DNA of 17,511 nucleotides from an uncultured Hymenobacter sp. (GTDB taxonomy: Bacteria; Bacteroidota; Bacteroidia; Cytophagales; Hymenobacteraceae). The notes beneath the pieces are model-generated. The model had not been told where the DNA came from. It saw only the letters and a program-made list of their open reading frames with translations, and ran no database searches. Made by a program: the position numbers and the translations under genes. Location: assembly GCA_937871705.1 (NCBI GenBank), contig CALMOO010000285.1:1-17511 (forward strand), given 5' to 3'. Shown here piece after piece: positions 1-7,221 of this stretch (its first letter is position 1; each line of letters opens with the position of its first letter).

Positions 1-248
1 CGCTCGACCAGGCCGGCCAGGCGCTGGCGCAGGCCGCCCTGCAAAAGCGGGGCGCCTACCTGCCGGCCTTGCGGGCCCTGCGCACCCTGGCCACCGATGC
101 GCGCGCCGGCCGGGCGCCGTGTGCCAGCTGCTTGCTCGCGGCCGAGCATGCCCTCACCGACCTGCTCCCCGCGCCTACCCCCACCTTGGCGCCGGCCGTG
201 GCCCCCAATCGACTGGCCCGGCGCTACTTCCAGGAATTAAGTCAATGA
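1..248 (+). CDS. 3' end of an unrecognised protein (partial)
   Basis: An open frame enters from the left edge (codons from base 3) and gives 81 residues, ending PNRLARRYFQELSQ and a TGA stop. It is rich in Ala and Leu, with a CASC pair of cysteines mid-way, and it reads like a helical C-terminal tail. No family is recognised from this fragment. The codon use (third-position G/C) matches the neighbouring genes, which supports real coding. It is followed by a decayed palindromic repeat and then the membrane protein at 414, so an operon link is possible but not shown. A function cannot be given without the missing N-terminal part. Confidence 0.6.
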   Translation, partial: LDQAGQALAQAALQKRGAYLPALRALRTLATDARAGRAPCASCLLAAEHALTDLLPAPTPTLAPAVAPNRLARRYFQELSQ

Positions 249-264
249 AAGGTGTACCGGGAGA

Positions 265-385
265 TACAGAGCGGTCATGCTGACGAAGAGAAATAATTCG
301 CGTGCGGCAGTAAACCCAACTGTTGGAAACTACTGCTGCACGCGAGATACTTCGCGGCGTTCTGCCTGACAGTCGGTTCCTAACT
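265..385. repeat. Decayed palindromic intergenic repeat (REP-like)
   Basis: The core is a 15-bp stem: TCGCGTGCGGCAGTA at 298-312 pairs with TACTGCTGCACGCGA at 331-345, with one G-U type mismatch. Nested inside is a small hairpin, CCAA(CTG)TTGG at 316-326. The outer arms are weaker: CGAAG at 284-288 pairs with CTTCG at 350-354, and the flanks TCATGCTGA and GCCTGACAG are only partly complementary. From general memory this layout resembles dispersed palindromic repeats common between Hymenobacter genes; that resemblance was not checked. No T-run follows, so it is not a typical intrinsic terminator. Confidence 0.6.
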
Positions 386-413
386 ATTCTTTTATCCAAG
401 AGCTTTTTACTAC

Positions 414-2216
414 GTGCCAGCATCCTCGCCAATTTATTACCTGTTACTTGGCTTTTGCCTGCTGCTGGGGGTAGGGCTGCTCGTGGCAGCCTGGCGGCGC
501 CCCGACCAGCGTCGTCGGTGGCTGCGGTTGCTGGCCAGCGTTGTTTTGCCTCTGGCCTTGTGGCTCACCGCATATCCGCCGCAGCGAGCCGTGCCGGCCA
601 CCCGGTCGGCCGCTATTTTGCTCACCGAAGGCTACCAGCCCGACAGTCTGCGCCAGCTGCGGCGGCGGCTGGGGGCCGGTACGCCAGTATGGAGCTACCG
701 GATAGCCGCGCCCGCTGGCACCCGGCCGCTGGGTAGTCTGCTAGACCTTGCGGAGCAGCGTCCGGCCTTGCGCCAGCTGCATTTGCTGGGCCAGGGCCTC
801 CCCGCGGCCGACCTGCCAGCGCTGGGCAATGTGCGCGTGCAACTCCACACGGCGCCGGCCTTCACGGGCTTTCGGGGGGCGCACTGGAGCCCCCAGCTGC
901 AGCTGGGGCAGGCGCTGGTGGTAGAAGGCACGGTGGCGGCGGGCAGCACCCCGGCCTGGGTGAGCCTGCGGGCAGCCGGCGCCGAGCGCGACTCGGTGCG
1001 GCTGGCTGCGGGCAGCGGGGCTTTCCGGCTGCGCTACTTGCCCAAAGTGGCCGGGCGCCTGCTGCCCGAATTGGTACTGCGGCAGGCGGGGCGCGTGGTG
1101 GCTACCGAGCCGGTGCCGGTCGAAGTTGCCACCACGGCCCTACCCCCCGTTTTGCTGCTGACGGCGGTGCCCTCCTTTGAGTTTAAGTTTCTAAAAAACA
1201 GCCTAGCTGCCCAGGGCCGCGCGGTGGGCCTGCGCATCAACGTGAGCAAAGGCTTGGTGCAAACGGAGTTTTTGAACCAGCCCGCCCAGCCGCTCGACCA
1301 TCTCACGCCCACCTTGCTCAGCCGCTACCCGCTGGTGGTAGCCGATGTGGCCACGCTGGCAGCCCTACCCCCCTCCGAAAGCCAAGCCCTGCGCGAAGCC
1401 GTGCGGGCTGGCCGGCTGGGCTTGGTGCTGCTGGCGACTACTGCGCCGCTCCCCGCAGCTGCGCCAGCGCGCGCCGACTTTAGCGTAATAGCCCAGCCTA
1501 CTACTGGCCCAGGCGCCAGCCCGCAGCTGCTGACTTGGCCTGGGGCACCGGCCGGCGTGCGAGCTACCCTGCCCGCCCACCTGCGCTCCACGGCCGCCCT
1601 GAAGCCGCTCATCAGTGGGCCTAGCGCGACGCTGGTGGCAGCAAGCCGGCGCTTTGGTTTGGGCACGGTGGTGGTGTCGGTAATTCCCGAAACCTTTCGG
1701 TGGGCGCTGCAAGGGCAGGATGTGGCGTACGGCTCGTTTTGGAGCCAGCTGCTGGTGGCGGCCACGCCGCCCCCGGCGCTGGCCGCCACCTGGCAGCTGG
1801 CCAGTCGCTGGCCGCGGCCGCAGTATCCGCTCACGCTACGCTTGAGTGGGTCCCTACCCCCTCCCCCCGCTCTGCCCACCGTGCGCCGGCTGGCGGGTGG
1901 CCCGGCAGTGCAGCTTTCGCTGGCGCAGGATATGCGCTTGCCCGAGTGGAGCACCGCGCAGTATTGGCCCACTGCCGCAGGCTGGCACCAGGTGCAAGGC
2001 CCCGGCCGCACGGCCTATAACTTCTTTGTTTTCGATTCGGCGGCTTGGCGCGGGCCCGAGCTGGCCGAGCGCCAGCTGGCTTTGGCCCAACAAACGGCGG
2101 CGGCTACCAAGCTCGGCGCCGCCACTGGCACTGTGCAGCAGCCGTGGGCGGCGGGGTGGTTTTTTGGGCTTTTTCTGCTCGCCGCTGGGTTTTTGTGGTT
2201 GGAGGAAAAGCTATAG
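414..2216 (+). CDS. Membrane protein with glutamine-amidotransferase-like domain
   Basis: A 600-residue protein. Two N-terminal transmembrane helices are visible (about residues 7-27 and 37-54) and one at the C-terminus (about 578-596, ending FLWLEEKL). Between them lies a large extracytoplasmic part. Around residues 243-345 the pattern VLLLTAVPSFEFKFLKNSL followed by VGLRINVSKGLVQTEFLNQP is like the GATase-1-like fold found in large Bacteroidota membrane proteins related to BatA/von Willebrand-factor-A proteins. No vWA domain and no catalytic Cys-His-Glu triad is evident here, so it is probably not an enzyme. The start is GTG at 414, chosen because the first helix begins at once; no clear ribosome site is present, as usual in this phylum. 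A strong terminator follows. The role is unknown; envelope integrity or sensing is a guess. Confidence 0.8.
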   Translation: MPASSPIYYLLLGFCLLLGVGLLVAAWRRPDQRRRWLRLLASVVLPLALWLTAYPPQRAVPATRSAAILLTEGYQPDSLRQLRRRLGAGTPVWSYRIAAPAGTRPLGSLLDLAEQRPALRQLHLLGQGLPAADLPALGNVRVQLHTAPAFTGFRGAHWSPQLQLGQALVVEGTVAAGSTPAWVSLRAAGAERDSVRLAAGSGAFRLRYLPKVAGRLLPELVLRQAGRVVATEPVPVEVATTALPPVLLLTAVPSFEFKFLKNSLAAQGRAVGLRINVSKGLVQTEFLNQPAQPLDHLTPTLLSRYPLVVADVATLAALPPSESQALREAVRAGRLGLVLLATTAPLPAAAPARADFSVIAQPTTGPGASPQLLTWPGAPAGVRATLPAHLRSTAALKPLISGPSATLVAASRRFGLGTVVVSVIPETFRWALQGQDVAYGSFWSQLLVAATPPPALAATWQLASRWPRPQYPLTLRLSGSLPPPPALPTVRRLAGGPAVQLSLAQDMRLPEWSTAQYWPTAAGWHQVQGPGRTAYNFFVFDSAAWRGPELAERQLALAQQTAAATKLGAATGTVQQPWAAGWFFGLFLLAAGFLWLEEKL

Positions 2217-2326
2217 GATGCGGAATAGCGCTGGTTAAGCTTCAGCTTTTTTGGAAGGCGTCGTGCTTCGCACGACGCCTTTTTTGGCTTTTAATCTTGC
2301 TTGGTAAGCACTGGCTATAGGATGCG
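2210..2326. repeat. 13-bp direct repeat GCTATAGGATGCG flanking a terminator
   Basis: GCTATAGGATGCG occurs at 2210-2222, where it contains the stop codon of the membrane protein, and again exactly at 2314-2326. The 91 bases between the copies hold the intrinsic terminator. This could be a local duplication of the gene end, or the footprint of a small inserted element with a target duplication. No terminal inverted repeats were seen that would favour the second idea. Confidence 0.55.
2255..2285 (+). terminator. Intrinsic terminator after the membrane protein gene
   Basis: A perfect 12-bp stem, AAGGCGTCGTGC at 2255-2266 with GCACGACGCCTT at 2270-2281, has a TTC loop and is followed by further Ts. 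A T-run also precedes the stem, so it may stop transcription from both sides. It isolates the upstream gene from the sigma-factor unit. Confidence 0.9.
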
Positions 2327-2374
2327 CCTGCCGACCTTAGCCGGCTGGCTAATCTAAAGTTTTTTTACGGCCAC

Positions 2375-2402
2375 GCAACCCTTCGGGCGGCCCGCCGGTC
2401 AA
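2375..2402 (+). promoter_or_regulatory. Candidate ECF-type promoter of the sigma-factor gene
   Basis: GCAACC at 2375-2380 and GGTCAA at 2397-2402 are separated by 16 bases. An AAC-containing -35 and a GTC-containing -10 at this spacing are the general signature of ECF sigma promoters. The start codon is about 50 bases further on. Inference: the sigma factor encoded next transcribes its own gene. The assignment is by pattern only. Confidence 0.4.
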
Positions 2403-2454
2403 GCCCCCGAATGCCGCTGCTAACAAGCTAAGCGACGGCTTCTACTTCGTACTT

Positions 2455-3033
2455 ATGCCAGTTGCTACTGCTATTTCTGAAGACTTGCTCGCGGCTTGCC
2501 GCCGGGGCGAGGAAGCGGCGCAGTTTCAGCTCTACAATCAGCTTTCTTATGGCTTAATGGGCGTATGCCTGCGCTATTGCGCCAGCCGGGCGGAGGCGGA
2601 AGATGCCTTACAGAACACCTTTGTTAAACTATTTACCCGCCTCGACCAGTACCGGGGCGATGGGCCATTTGAGGCGTGGGCGCGGCGCGTGGCGGTGCAC
2701 ACGGCCCTGCACGCGGTGGCGCAGCACCGCCTGCGCCATCCCACCAGCACCGGCGCCGACGACCTGGACGACTATGCCGCCGACCTGCCTAGCCCAGAGC
2801 CCTCGGCCCTGGATACACTGGCGGCCGACGACCTGCTACTCCACCTCGCGGCCCTACCCCCCGGCTACCGCACGGTGCTCAATCTCTACGCTATTGAAGG
2901 CTATTCGCATCCCGAAATCGCGCAGCTGCTTGGCATTTCGGAAGGCACCAGCAAGTCACAGCTTGCCCGCGCCCGTCAGCTGCTCGCTCATCGCCTTCGC
3001 CTGGCCAATTACAATAATCTCTATCAAGCATGA
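2455..3033 (+). CDS. RNA polymerase ECF-type sigma factor
   Basis: A 192-residue sigma-70 family protein of normal ECF length. Region 2 spans about residues 15-85, with the typical RAEAEDALQNTFVKLF helix that contacts core polymerase and the -10 element. A short acidic linker follows (DDLDDYAADLPSPEP). Region 4 covers about 128-182, with a helix-turn-helix in GYSHPEIAQLLGISEGTSKS that reads the -35 element. It directs RNA polymerase to a small regulon and is normally held by a membrane anti-sigma factor. The next gene overlaps its stop by four bases (ATGA), which indicates translational coupling and makes that protein the likely partner. A matching ECF promoter pattern lies upstream, suggesting autoregulation. 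The signal is unknown. Confidence 0.95.
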   Translation: MPVATAISEDLLAACRRGEEAAQFQLYNQLSYGLMGVCLRYCASRAEAEDALQNTFVKLFTRLDQYRGDGPFEAWARRVAVHTALHAVAQHRLRHPTSTGADDLDDYAADLPSPEPSALDTLAADDLLLHLAALPPGYRTVLNLYAIEGYSHPEIAQLLGISEGTSKSQLARARQLLAHRLRLANYNNLYQA

Positions 3034-4778
3034 ACGCCGGCCCTACCCCCCCCCGCCCAGACGACGAAGCCAGCGACCCGCTGCTGGTGGCGCTGCGGCA
3101 GCGCCTGGGCGACTATGGCCAGGCCCCGCCACCTGGCGCTTGGGCTGCTATCAGGCAGCAACTGCCGCGGCCGGCCGCACCGCGGCCGTGGTGGCGACGC
3201 TCACGGCGGCTTTTGCCGCTGCTCGGCTTGCTGCTGGGGCTGGTGGCCGTGGGTACGCTGGCCATCCGGCGGGAGCTGCGCGTGCATGCAGGCCAGGCAG
3301 TTGGGTCTGAGGCCAAGCAACTGTTCGAGCTAACAAAAGAGCCTTTTACTACCCCTGGGCTGGCTGGCCAACCTAGTCGAAAGCCGGCAAGCACCATACC
3401 AGCAACTGGTTCTTCTACTTCGCCACAACCAACTACCCAATCAACTACTGCCCAAATTACTACTGCGCTTGGCGCCGGGGCTAAGCAGCCCACGCGTGCA
3501 TTTCTTCCAACTTCCCAACCAGCTACCAGCCCCAAGCTTATTGGTAAGAAAACTATTGCCGGCCTAGTAGCGCAGCCATTGGTAGCTAAGCACGCGCGTC
3601 GTGGCCTGAGTAGCCAGCCGCCGCTGGTGGTAGAATCGGCACCCATTGCGCCGGTTAGCCAGCATCGCAAAATACTGCCTGCTTCCTTAGCGGACCAGCG
3701 ACGACGCCTCAGGTTGCAGCCTGAGCACCGACTGGCTGGTAGCGCTACTACCAGCGTTTCTTCTGAACCAGTCTTTCCCTCGAAGGGAGGTACGCTGGCA
3801 CCTACCGACGCCCACTCAAGGCGCCTAGCACCGCGAGGTGGCCGCCGCCTAGCTGCGCGTGGGCGTAGCACCATAGGGCAAAGGGCAGCATCTCTTAGAG
3901 GCGCCCTACCCCCTGCTAGCCGCCAAACCGTTGCTACGTCGGCTACCTATGGCGCAGGCACAAAGCGGCAGGATTTCCAGACTGATGCTAAGCATGTTAT
4001 TGAAGACGAAGCACTGGCCTCCCCCCGCTTTCAGGTTGACTCCTTGTCGCTGCGGGTAGCAGTGTTGGGCTCACCCGCTGCCCTGCCTTTACCAGCACTA
4101 GCCGCGCGGCCTGATACAATGCCGGCTGCTCCAGTAGTGCGGCGCTGGTCGCTGCTGGCTTTGGTGGGGCCCACGCTGAGCTACCGCCTACTCGGGCCGA
4201 TTCCGGCGAGCGCTACCGGGGCGGGTTTTGCCCAATACGAGCGCCCCGCCGCTGGCTTGGGCGCGCAAGTGCAGCTACGGCGTGTACTGTCAGGGCGCTG
4301 GGCGCTGGCAATGGGCTTGGGCTACCAAGAGTACGCTACGCGCCTCGCCCTTCAACTACGAGCGCAAGCCGATTCGGCCGTACACCAGCGCGATACATAT
4401 CGCCTGCTTACGTTGCCCGTGCAACTGAGCTATGCCCTAGGCGTGCCGCGCGGCCGGCTGGCTACCGCCTTGCTGCTGGGTGCCGAGTTGGGCTGGTACC
4501 AGGGGGGCCGCAGCACGGAGGGCAGCGACTGCGGCTGCCAGCAGCAGGGCTACTCATCGGCCGCTAGCAGCCCCTACCGCCCGTGGAGCGTGGCCTTTAG
4601 CCTAGGCTTGGATTTACGCTACCATGTAGGCGGGCCAGCCTCGCGCTGGCAGTGGCTGGTGCAGCCCACGGGGCGCTACGTGCTCTCGCCTTTTGTACGC
4701 AGCCAGGCGCTGGGCTATGCTCGCCGCCAGCCCTTTAGCCTGGGCTTACTCACTGGTTTTTCCTGGGATTTGCGCTAA
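3030..4778 (+). CDS. Anti-sigma-like protein with C-terminal outer-membrane beta-barrel
   Basis: A 582-residue protein translated through an ATGA overlap with the sigma-factor gene. The cytoplasmic head (residues 1-60) has the pattern LRQRLGDYGQAPPPGAWAAI, seen at the N-terminus of Bacteroidota barrel proteins that follow sigma factors. A single transmembrane helix lies at about 61-79, preceded by Arg/Trp residues. Residues 90-360 are a low-complexity linker, first rich in Thr, Pro, Ser and Gln, then strongly basic with many Arg. Residues 365-582 look like a beta-barrel: alternating aromatic and small residues, GYQEYATRLALQLRAQ, and the last strand FSLGLLTGFSWDLR. The protein would thus reach from cytoplasm to outer membrane. 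Inference: the head binds the sigma factor and the barrel senses the envelope. No proteolysis site is recognised, and a split function cannot be excluded. Confidence 0.75.
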   Translation: MNAGPTPPRPDDEASDPLLVALRQRLGDYGQAPPPGAWAAIRQQLPRPAAPRPWWRRSRRLLPLLGLLLGLVAVGTLAIRRELRVHAGQAVGSEAKQLFELTKEPFTTPGLAGQPSRKPASTIPATGSSTSPQPTTQSTTAQITTALGAGAKQPTRAFLPTSQPATSPKLIGKKTIAGLVAQPLVAKHARRGLSSQPPLVVESAPIAPVSQHRKILPASLADQRRRLRLQPEHRLAGSATTSVSSEPVFPSKGGTLAPTDAHSRRLAPRGGRRLAARGRSTIGQRAASLRGALPPASRQTVATSATYGAGTKRQDFQTDAKHVIEDEALASPRFQVDSLSLRVAVLGSPAALPLPALAARPDTMPAAPVVRRWSLLALVGPTLSYRLLGPIPASATGAGFAQYERPAAGLGAQVQLRRVLSGRWALAMGLGYQEYATRLALQLRAQADSAVHQRDTYRLLTLPVQLSYALGVPRGRLATALLLGAELGWYQGGRSTEGSDCGCQQQGYSSAASSPYRPWSVAFSLGLDLRYHVGGPASRWQWLVQPTGRYVLSPFVRSQALGYARRQPFSLGLLTGFSWDLR

Positions 4779-4851
4779 ATCGACGAGCTGACCGGCCGGC
4801 AGCTTCGCTATAATGCGCTATCCTTTTCCCTTTACTTTTCCTAAGATTTTT

Positions 4852-5841
4852 ATGAACCGCTTACTGCTTTTACTCGGCGCTGCCGGACTGCTGCTGACGG
4901 CCGGCTGCCGCAAGGACGATGTGGTGGACTGTGCCCCTACCCCGGTGCCGCCTCCCCCCCCTACCGCTTCGAGCCTTACGCTAGCTGAATTTACTCGGCG
5001 CAACAGCGTGCCGGGGCAAACCTTCACCTTAGTGATGGGGCAAGACCAAACCATCACCACCAAGGCAGGAGCTACCTTGAGTTTCCTGGCCAATAGCTTC
5101 ACACTTCCCAACGGCACCTTAGCCACAGGCTTGGCGCAGGTGCGCATCCGGGAAATATATTCGGTCCCCGAAATGGTGCTGGCTAATATGCCAACCACAG
5201 TAGCCAACCAGTCCAGCCAAGGAGCACAGGCGGGGCGCTTATTAGTTTCGGGTGGCGAGTTCAGTATTAAAGTTTGGCAAAATAGCGTTCGCCTGCGGCT
5301 GAGCCAGCCTATGGGCAGCGCGGGTGTAGTGGTGCAGTCACCCCGCCCTAGCGACCAAGACACCACTCGCCAACTCAGTTGGCAGCAGCCGGCTGCTAAA
5401 GGACCCGATTCGCTGGGTTGGTACCTGAATACTGCCCCTGTAGTGCCCAGTAATCCAGGCACTTCTATTTCTTATCGCGTCACGTTTCCGCTGGACTCTA
5501 TTGGCTGGTGGAACATTGACCAATATTGGAGCAAATACCAGAACACAACTACGGCTCAGGTAGAGGTGCCAACTGCTGCCTACGGCGAAACCCGCGTGTA
5601 CCTCCGCCCTATCGGTTACAACGGCCTGGCCCGCACCTACATCGTTAATGGCTCATCTAACACACGCTGGCAAGCAACCATGCCTATCGGGGCCGAGATG
5701 GTGGCGGTGGTGCTGCAGAGCATCAATGGGCAGCTCTATTACGGCACGCAGCGTGCTACTGTCCAGAGCGGCTTCGTTTTCAAACCAACGCTGACGGCCG
5801 TCAGCGAGGCCGAGGCGGTGCGCCTCATTCGGCAGCTATGA
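4852..5841 (+). CDS. Exported lipoprotein, possibly ZU5-like
   Basis: A 329-residue protein. The start at 4852 is preferred to the in-frame ATG at 4813 because it gives a clean lipoprotein signal: MNRLLLLLGAAGLLLTAGC, with the lipidated Cys at residue 19. A short Pro-rich spacer follows. The body begins LTLAEFTRRNSVPGQTFTLV and contains GATLSFLANSFTLPNGTLATG, which recalls ZU5-type domains of Bacteroidota surface proteins. This is a loose likeness, not a firm assignment. It lies 73 bases after the beta-barrel protein and 67 before the T9SS protein, so it could be cotranscribed with either. No enzyme motif is seen. It is probably attached to the outer membrane; its role is unknown. Confidence 0.8.
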   Translation: MNRLLLLLGAAGLLLTAGCRKDDVVDCAPTPVPPPPPTASSLTLAEFTRRNSVPGQTFTLVMGQDQTITTKAGATLSFLANSFTLPNGTLATGLAQVRIREIYSVPEMVLANMPTTVANQSSQGAQAGRLLVSGGEFSIKVWQNSVRLRLSQPMGSAGVVVQSPRPSDQDTTRQLSWQQPAAKGPDSLGWYLNTAPVVPSNPGTSISYRVTFPLDSIGWWNIDQYWSKYQNTTTAQVEVPTAAYGETRVYLRPIGYNGLARTYIVNGSSNTRWQATMPIGAEMVAVVLQSINGQLYYGTQRATVQSGFVFKPTLTAVSEAEAVRLIRQL

Positions 5842-5908
5842 TGCTGTTGAAGAAGCACCCTAGCCACCAACTCTGGTGTAGTTATATCACCTTTACTTTA
5901 TTAGCTTA

Positions 5909-7144
5909 ATGTCACATATTACTAGCCTATTACTTAATGTTTTTAAGTGGTCATTCGGGGGCTTATTCTTAGCTAGTGCTTTGGTGCTACCTGCAGTGGG
6001 CCAAACCATCTATGGCCTAGAATTTAGCTATGGGCCAAATACTCCTAGCCTGCTGTCATTCCCCGCCACTAATCCGGGCACTATCTTGGCGCGGACTGCT
6101 ATTACGGGGGTAGCCAGCGGCGAAACGCTTGTGGGGCTTGACTTTCGGCCTAGTACCGGCGAGTTATTTGGCCTGGGCTACGATGTCGACACGCAGACCG
6201 GGCGGCTCTACGTGCTCAACCTAACGACGGCAGTAGCTACGCCTGTGGGCTCGGCGGCGATAGCCCTACCCCTGGGTAGTGGGGGTAGCCCGTCCAATGA
6301 AGGTGGTATTACTCCTCACATTGGCTTCACTTTTGACCCTGCCACTGACCGCATTCGCGTTTGCAGCACTAGCACGCAAGCCAACGTGCGCCTAAACCCC
6401 ACTACGGGTGGTCTCGTGGCTACCGATGCCCCTTTTGCTTACGCCGTCGGCGACGCGTATGCTGGCACTACCGCTCACCCAGGTACCCTAGCTTATACCA
6501 GTGCCTACTCTGGTGGCCCACCTACTTCTTTGTACGCAGTAGATGAAGCTACTTACCAGCTGGCCACCATCGATACGCCTAGCAGTGGCGAGGTACGCAC
6601 TGTATCTGCTTTGTTTTCAAGAACACCCACTGCTACTGCTGCTTATCCTCCGAGCTTCAACCTAGACCTAGATTTTTATTACGACCCAGCTACGGGTCGC
6701 GATATCGGGTACGTGTCCATATCTGGAGTTGACCCAGCTAGTGGCTACGCTGCACTGCGAACGCTTGCTATGGCCCCAGGCAGCATTAGCGTTACTATTG
6801 GCCCCTTCGGCGGCTACTACGAGGTGCGCGACATTGCCGTGCAACCAGCGGGGGTAACAACTGACATCCACAGCGCCGAGCTAGCCAAAAGCCTCGTACT
6901 GGCCCCTAACCCAGTAGGCAGCAGCACGACCCTGGGCTTCGACCTACTCCACACTGCCCGTGTCGAGCTGACGGTACTGGATGCCCTAGGTCGCCCCGTC
7001 GATAAGCTCGATGCAGGGCTACTACCAGCCGGCACGCAAACATTGACTTGGCACCGCCAACAGCAAGCTGCTGGCATCTATTTTTTTAACTTATGGTTCG
7101 ATGGCCAGCTAGTTGGCACTCGCCGAGGCGTGCTGACAGAGTAA
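5909..7144 (+). CDS. DUF4394 protein with T9SS type A sorting domain
   Basis: A 411-residue secreted protein. A Sec signal peptide occupies about residues 1-32 (ending LPAVGQ). The body carries DUF4394 features: IYGLEFSYGPNTPSLLSF at the start, GETLVGLDFRPSTGELFGLG, then GFTFDPATDRIRVCSTSTQANVRLNPTTG, a beta-propeller-like repeat pattern. Residues about 330-411 are a T9SS sorting domain (LAPNPVGSSTTLGFDL ... GRPVDKLDAG ... AAGIYFFNLWFDGQLVGTRR). This means export through the gliding/secretion machinery and attachment to, or release from, the cell surface. Its biochemical activity is not known. The gene ends just before the 66-bp palindrome. Codon use is richer in CTA and TTA than in most of the window. 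Confidence 0.88.
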   Translation: MSHITSLLLNVFKWSFGGLFLASALVLPAVGQTIYGLEFSYGPNTPSLLSFPATNPGTILARTAITGVASGETLVGLDFRPSTGELFGLGYDVDTQTGRLYVLNLTTAVATPVGSAAIALPLGSGGSPSNEGGITPHIGFTFDPATDRIRVCSTSTQANVRLNPTTGGLVATDAPFAYAVGDAYAGTTAHPGTLAYTSAYSGGPPTSLYAVDEATYQLATIDTPSSGEVRTVSALFSRTPTATAAYPPSFNLDLDFYYDPATGRDIGYVSISGVDPASGYAALRTLAMAPGSISVTIGPFGGYYEVRDIAVQPAGVTTDIHSAELAKSLVLAPNPVGSSTTLGFDLLHTARVELTVLDALGRPVDKLDAGLLPAGTQTLTWHRQQQAAGIYFFNLWFDGQLVGTRRGVLTE

Positions 7145-7151
7145 TCCGGCT

Positions 7152-7217
7152 GCGTTGCTACTAGCCAAAAGGGCCATTCATCGTACGATGAATGGCCCTT
7201 TTGGCTAGTAGCAACGC
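7152..7217. terminator. Perfect 66-bp palindrome, bidirectional terminator
   Basis: Two 33-base arms are exactly complementary with no spacer; the centre is TCGTACGA at 7181-7188. The inner part reads AAAAGGGCCATTCATCG on one side and its complement ending GGCCCTTTT on the other, so RNA from either strand forms a long hairpin with a U-run in its 3' arm. It lies between convergent genes, 7 bases after one stop and 4 before the other, which fits a shared terminator. The extra arm sequence beyond the Ts (GCGTTGCTACTAGC) is more than termination needs. Confidence 0.9.
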
Positions 7218-7221
7218 GAAC

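Noticed and set aside
1325..2011. 228-codon minus-strand open frame
   Set aside because: Antisense shadow of the membrane protein gene with Arg/Ala-rich nonsense composition.
3113..3874. 253-codon minus-strand open frame
   Set aside because: Antisense to the linker of the beta-barrel protein, low complexity, no start or family support.
4787..4806. Imperfect hairpin AGCTGACCGG/CCGGCAGCT as a terminator
   Set aside because: No loop, one bulge, and no T-run after it.
4809..4814. TATAAT as a -10 box for the lipoprotein gene
   Set aside because: A sigma-70 E. coli-type box is not the usual Bacteroidota promoter and no -35 partner was found; likely chance.
4813..4851. Upstream ATG for the lipoprotein at 4813
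   Set aside because: It would place 13 residues before the lipoprotein signal; the ATG at 4852 gives a standard signal peptide.
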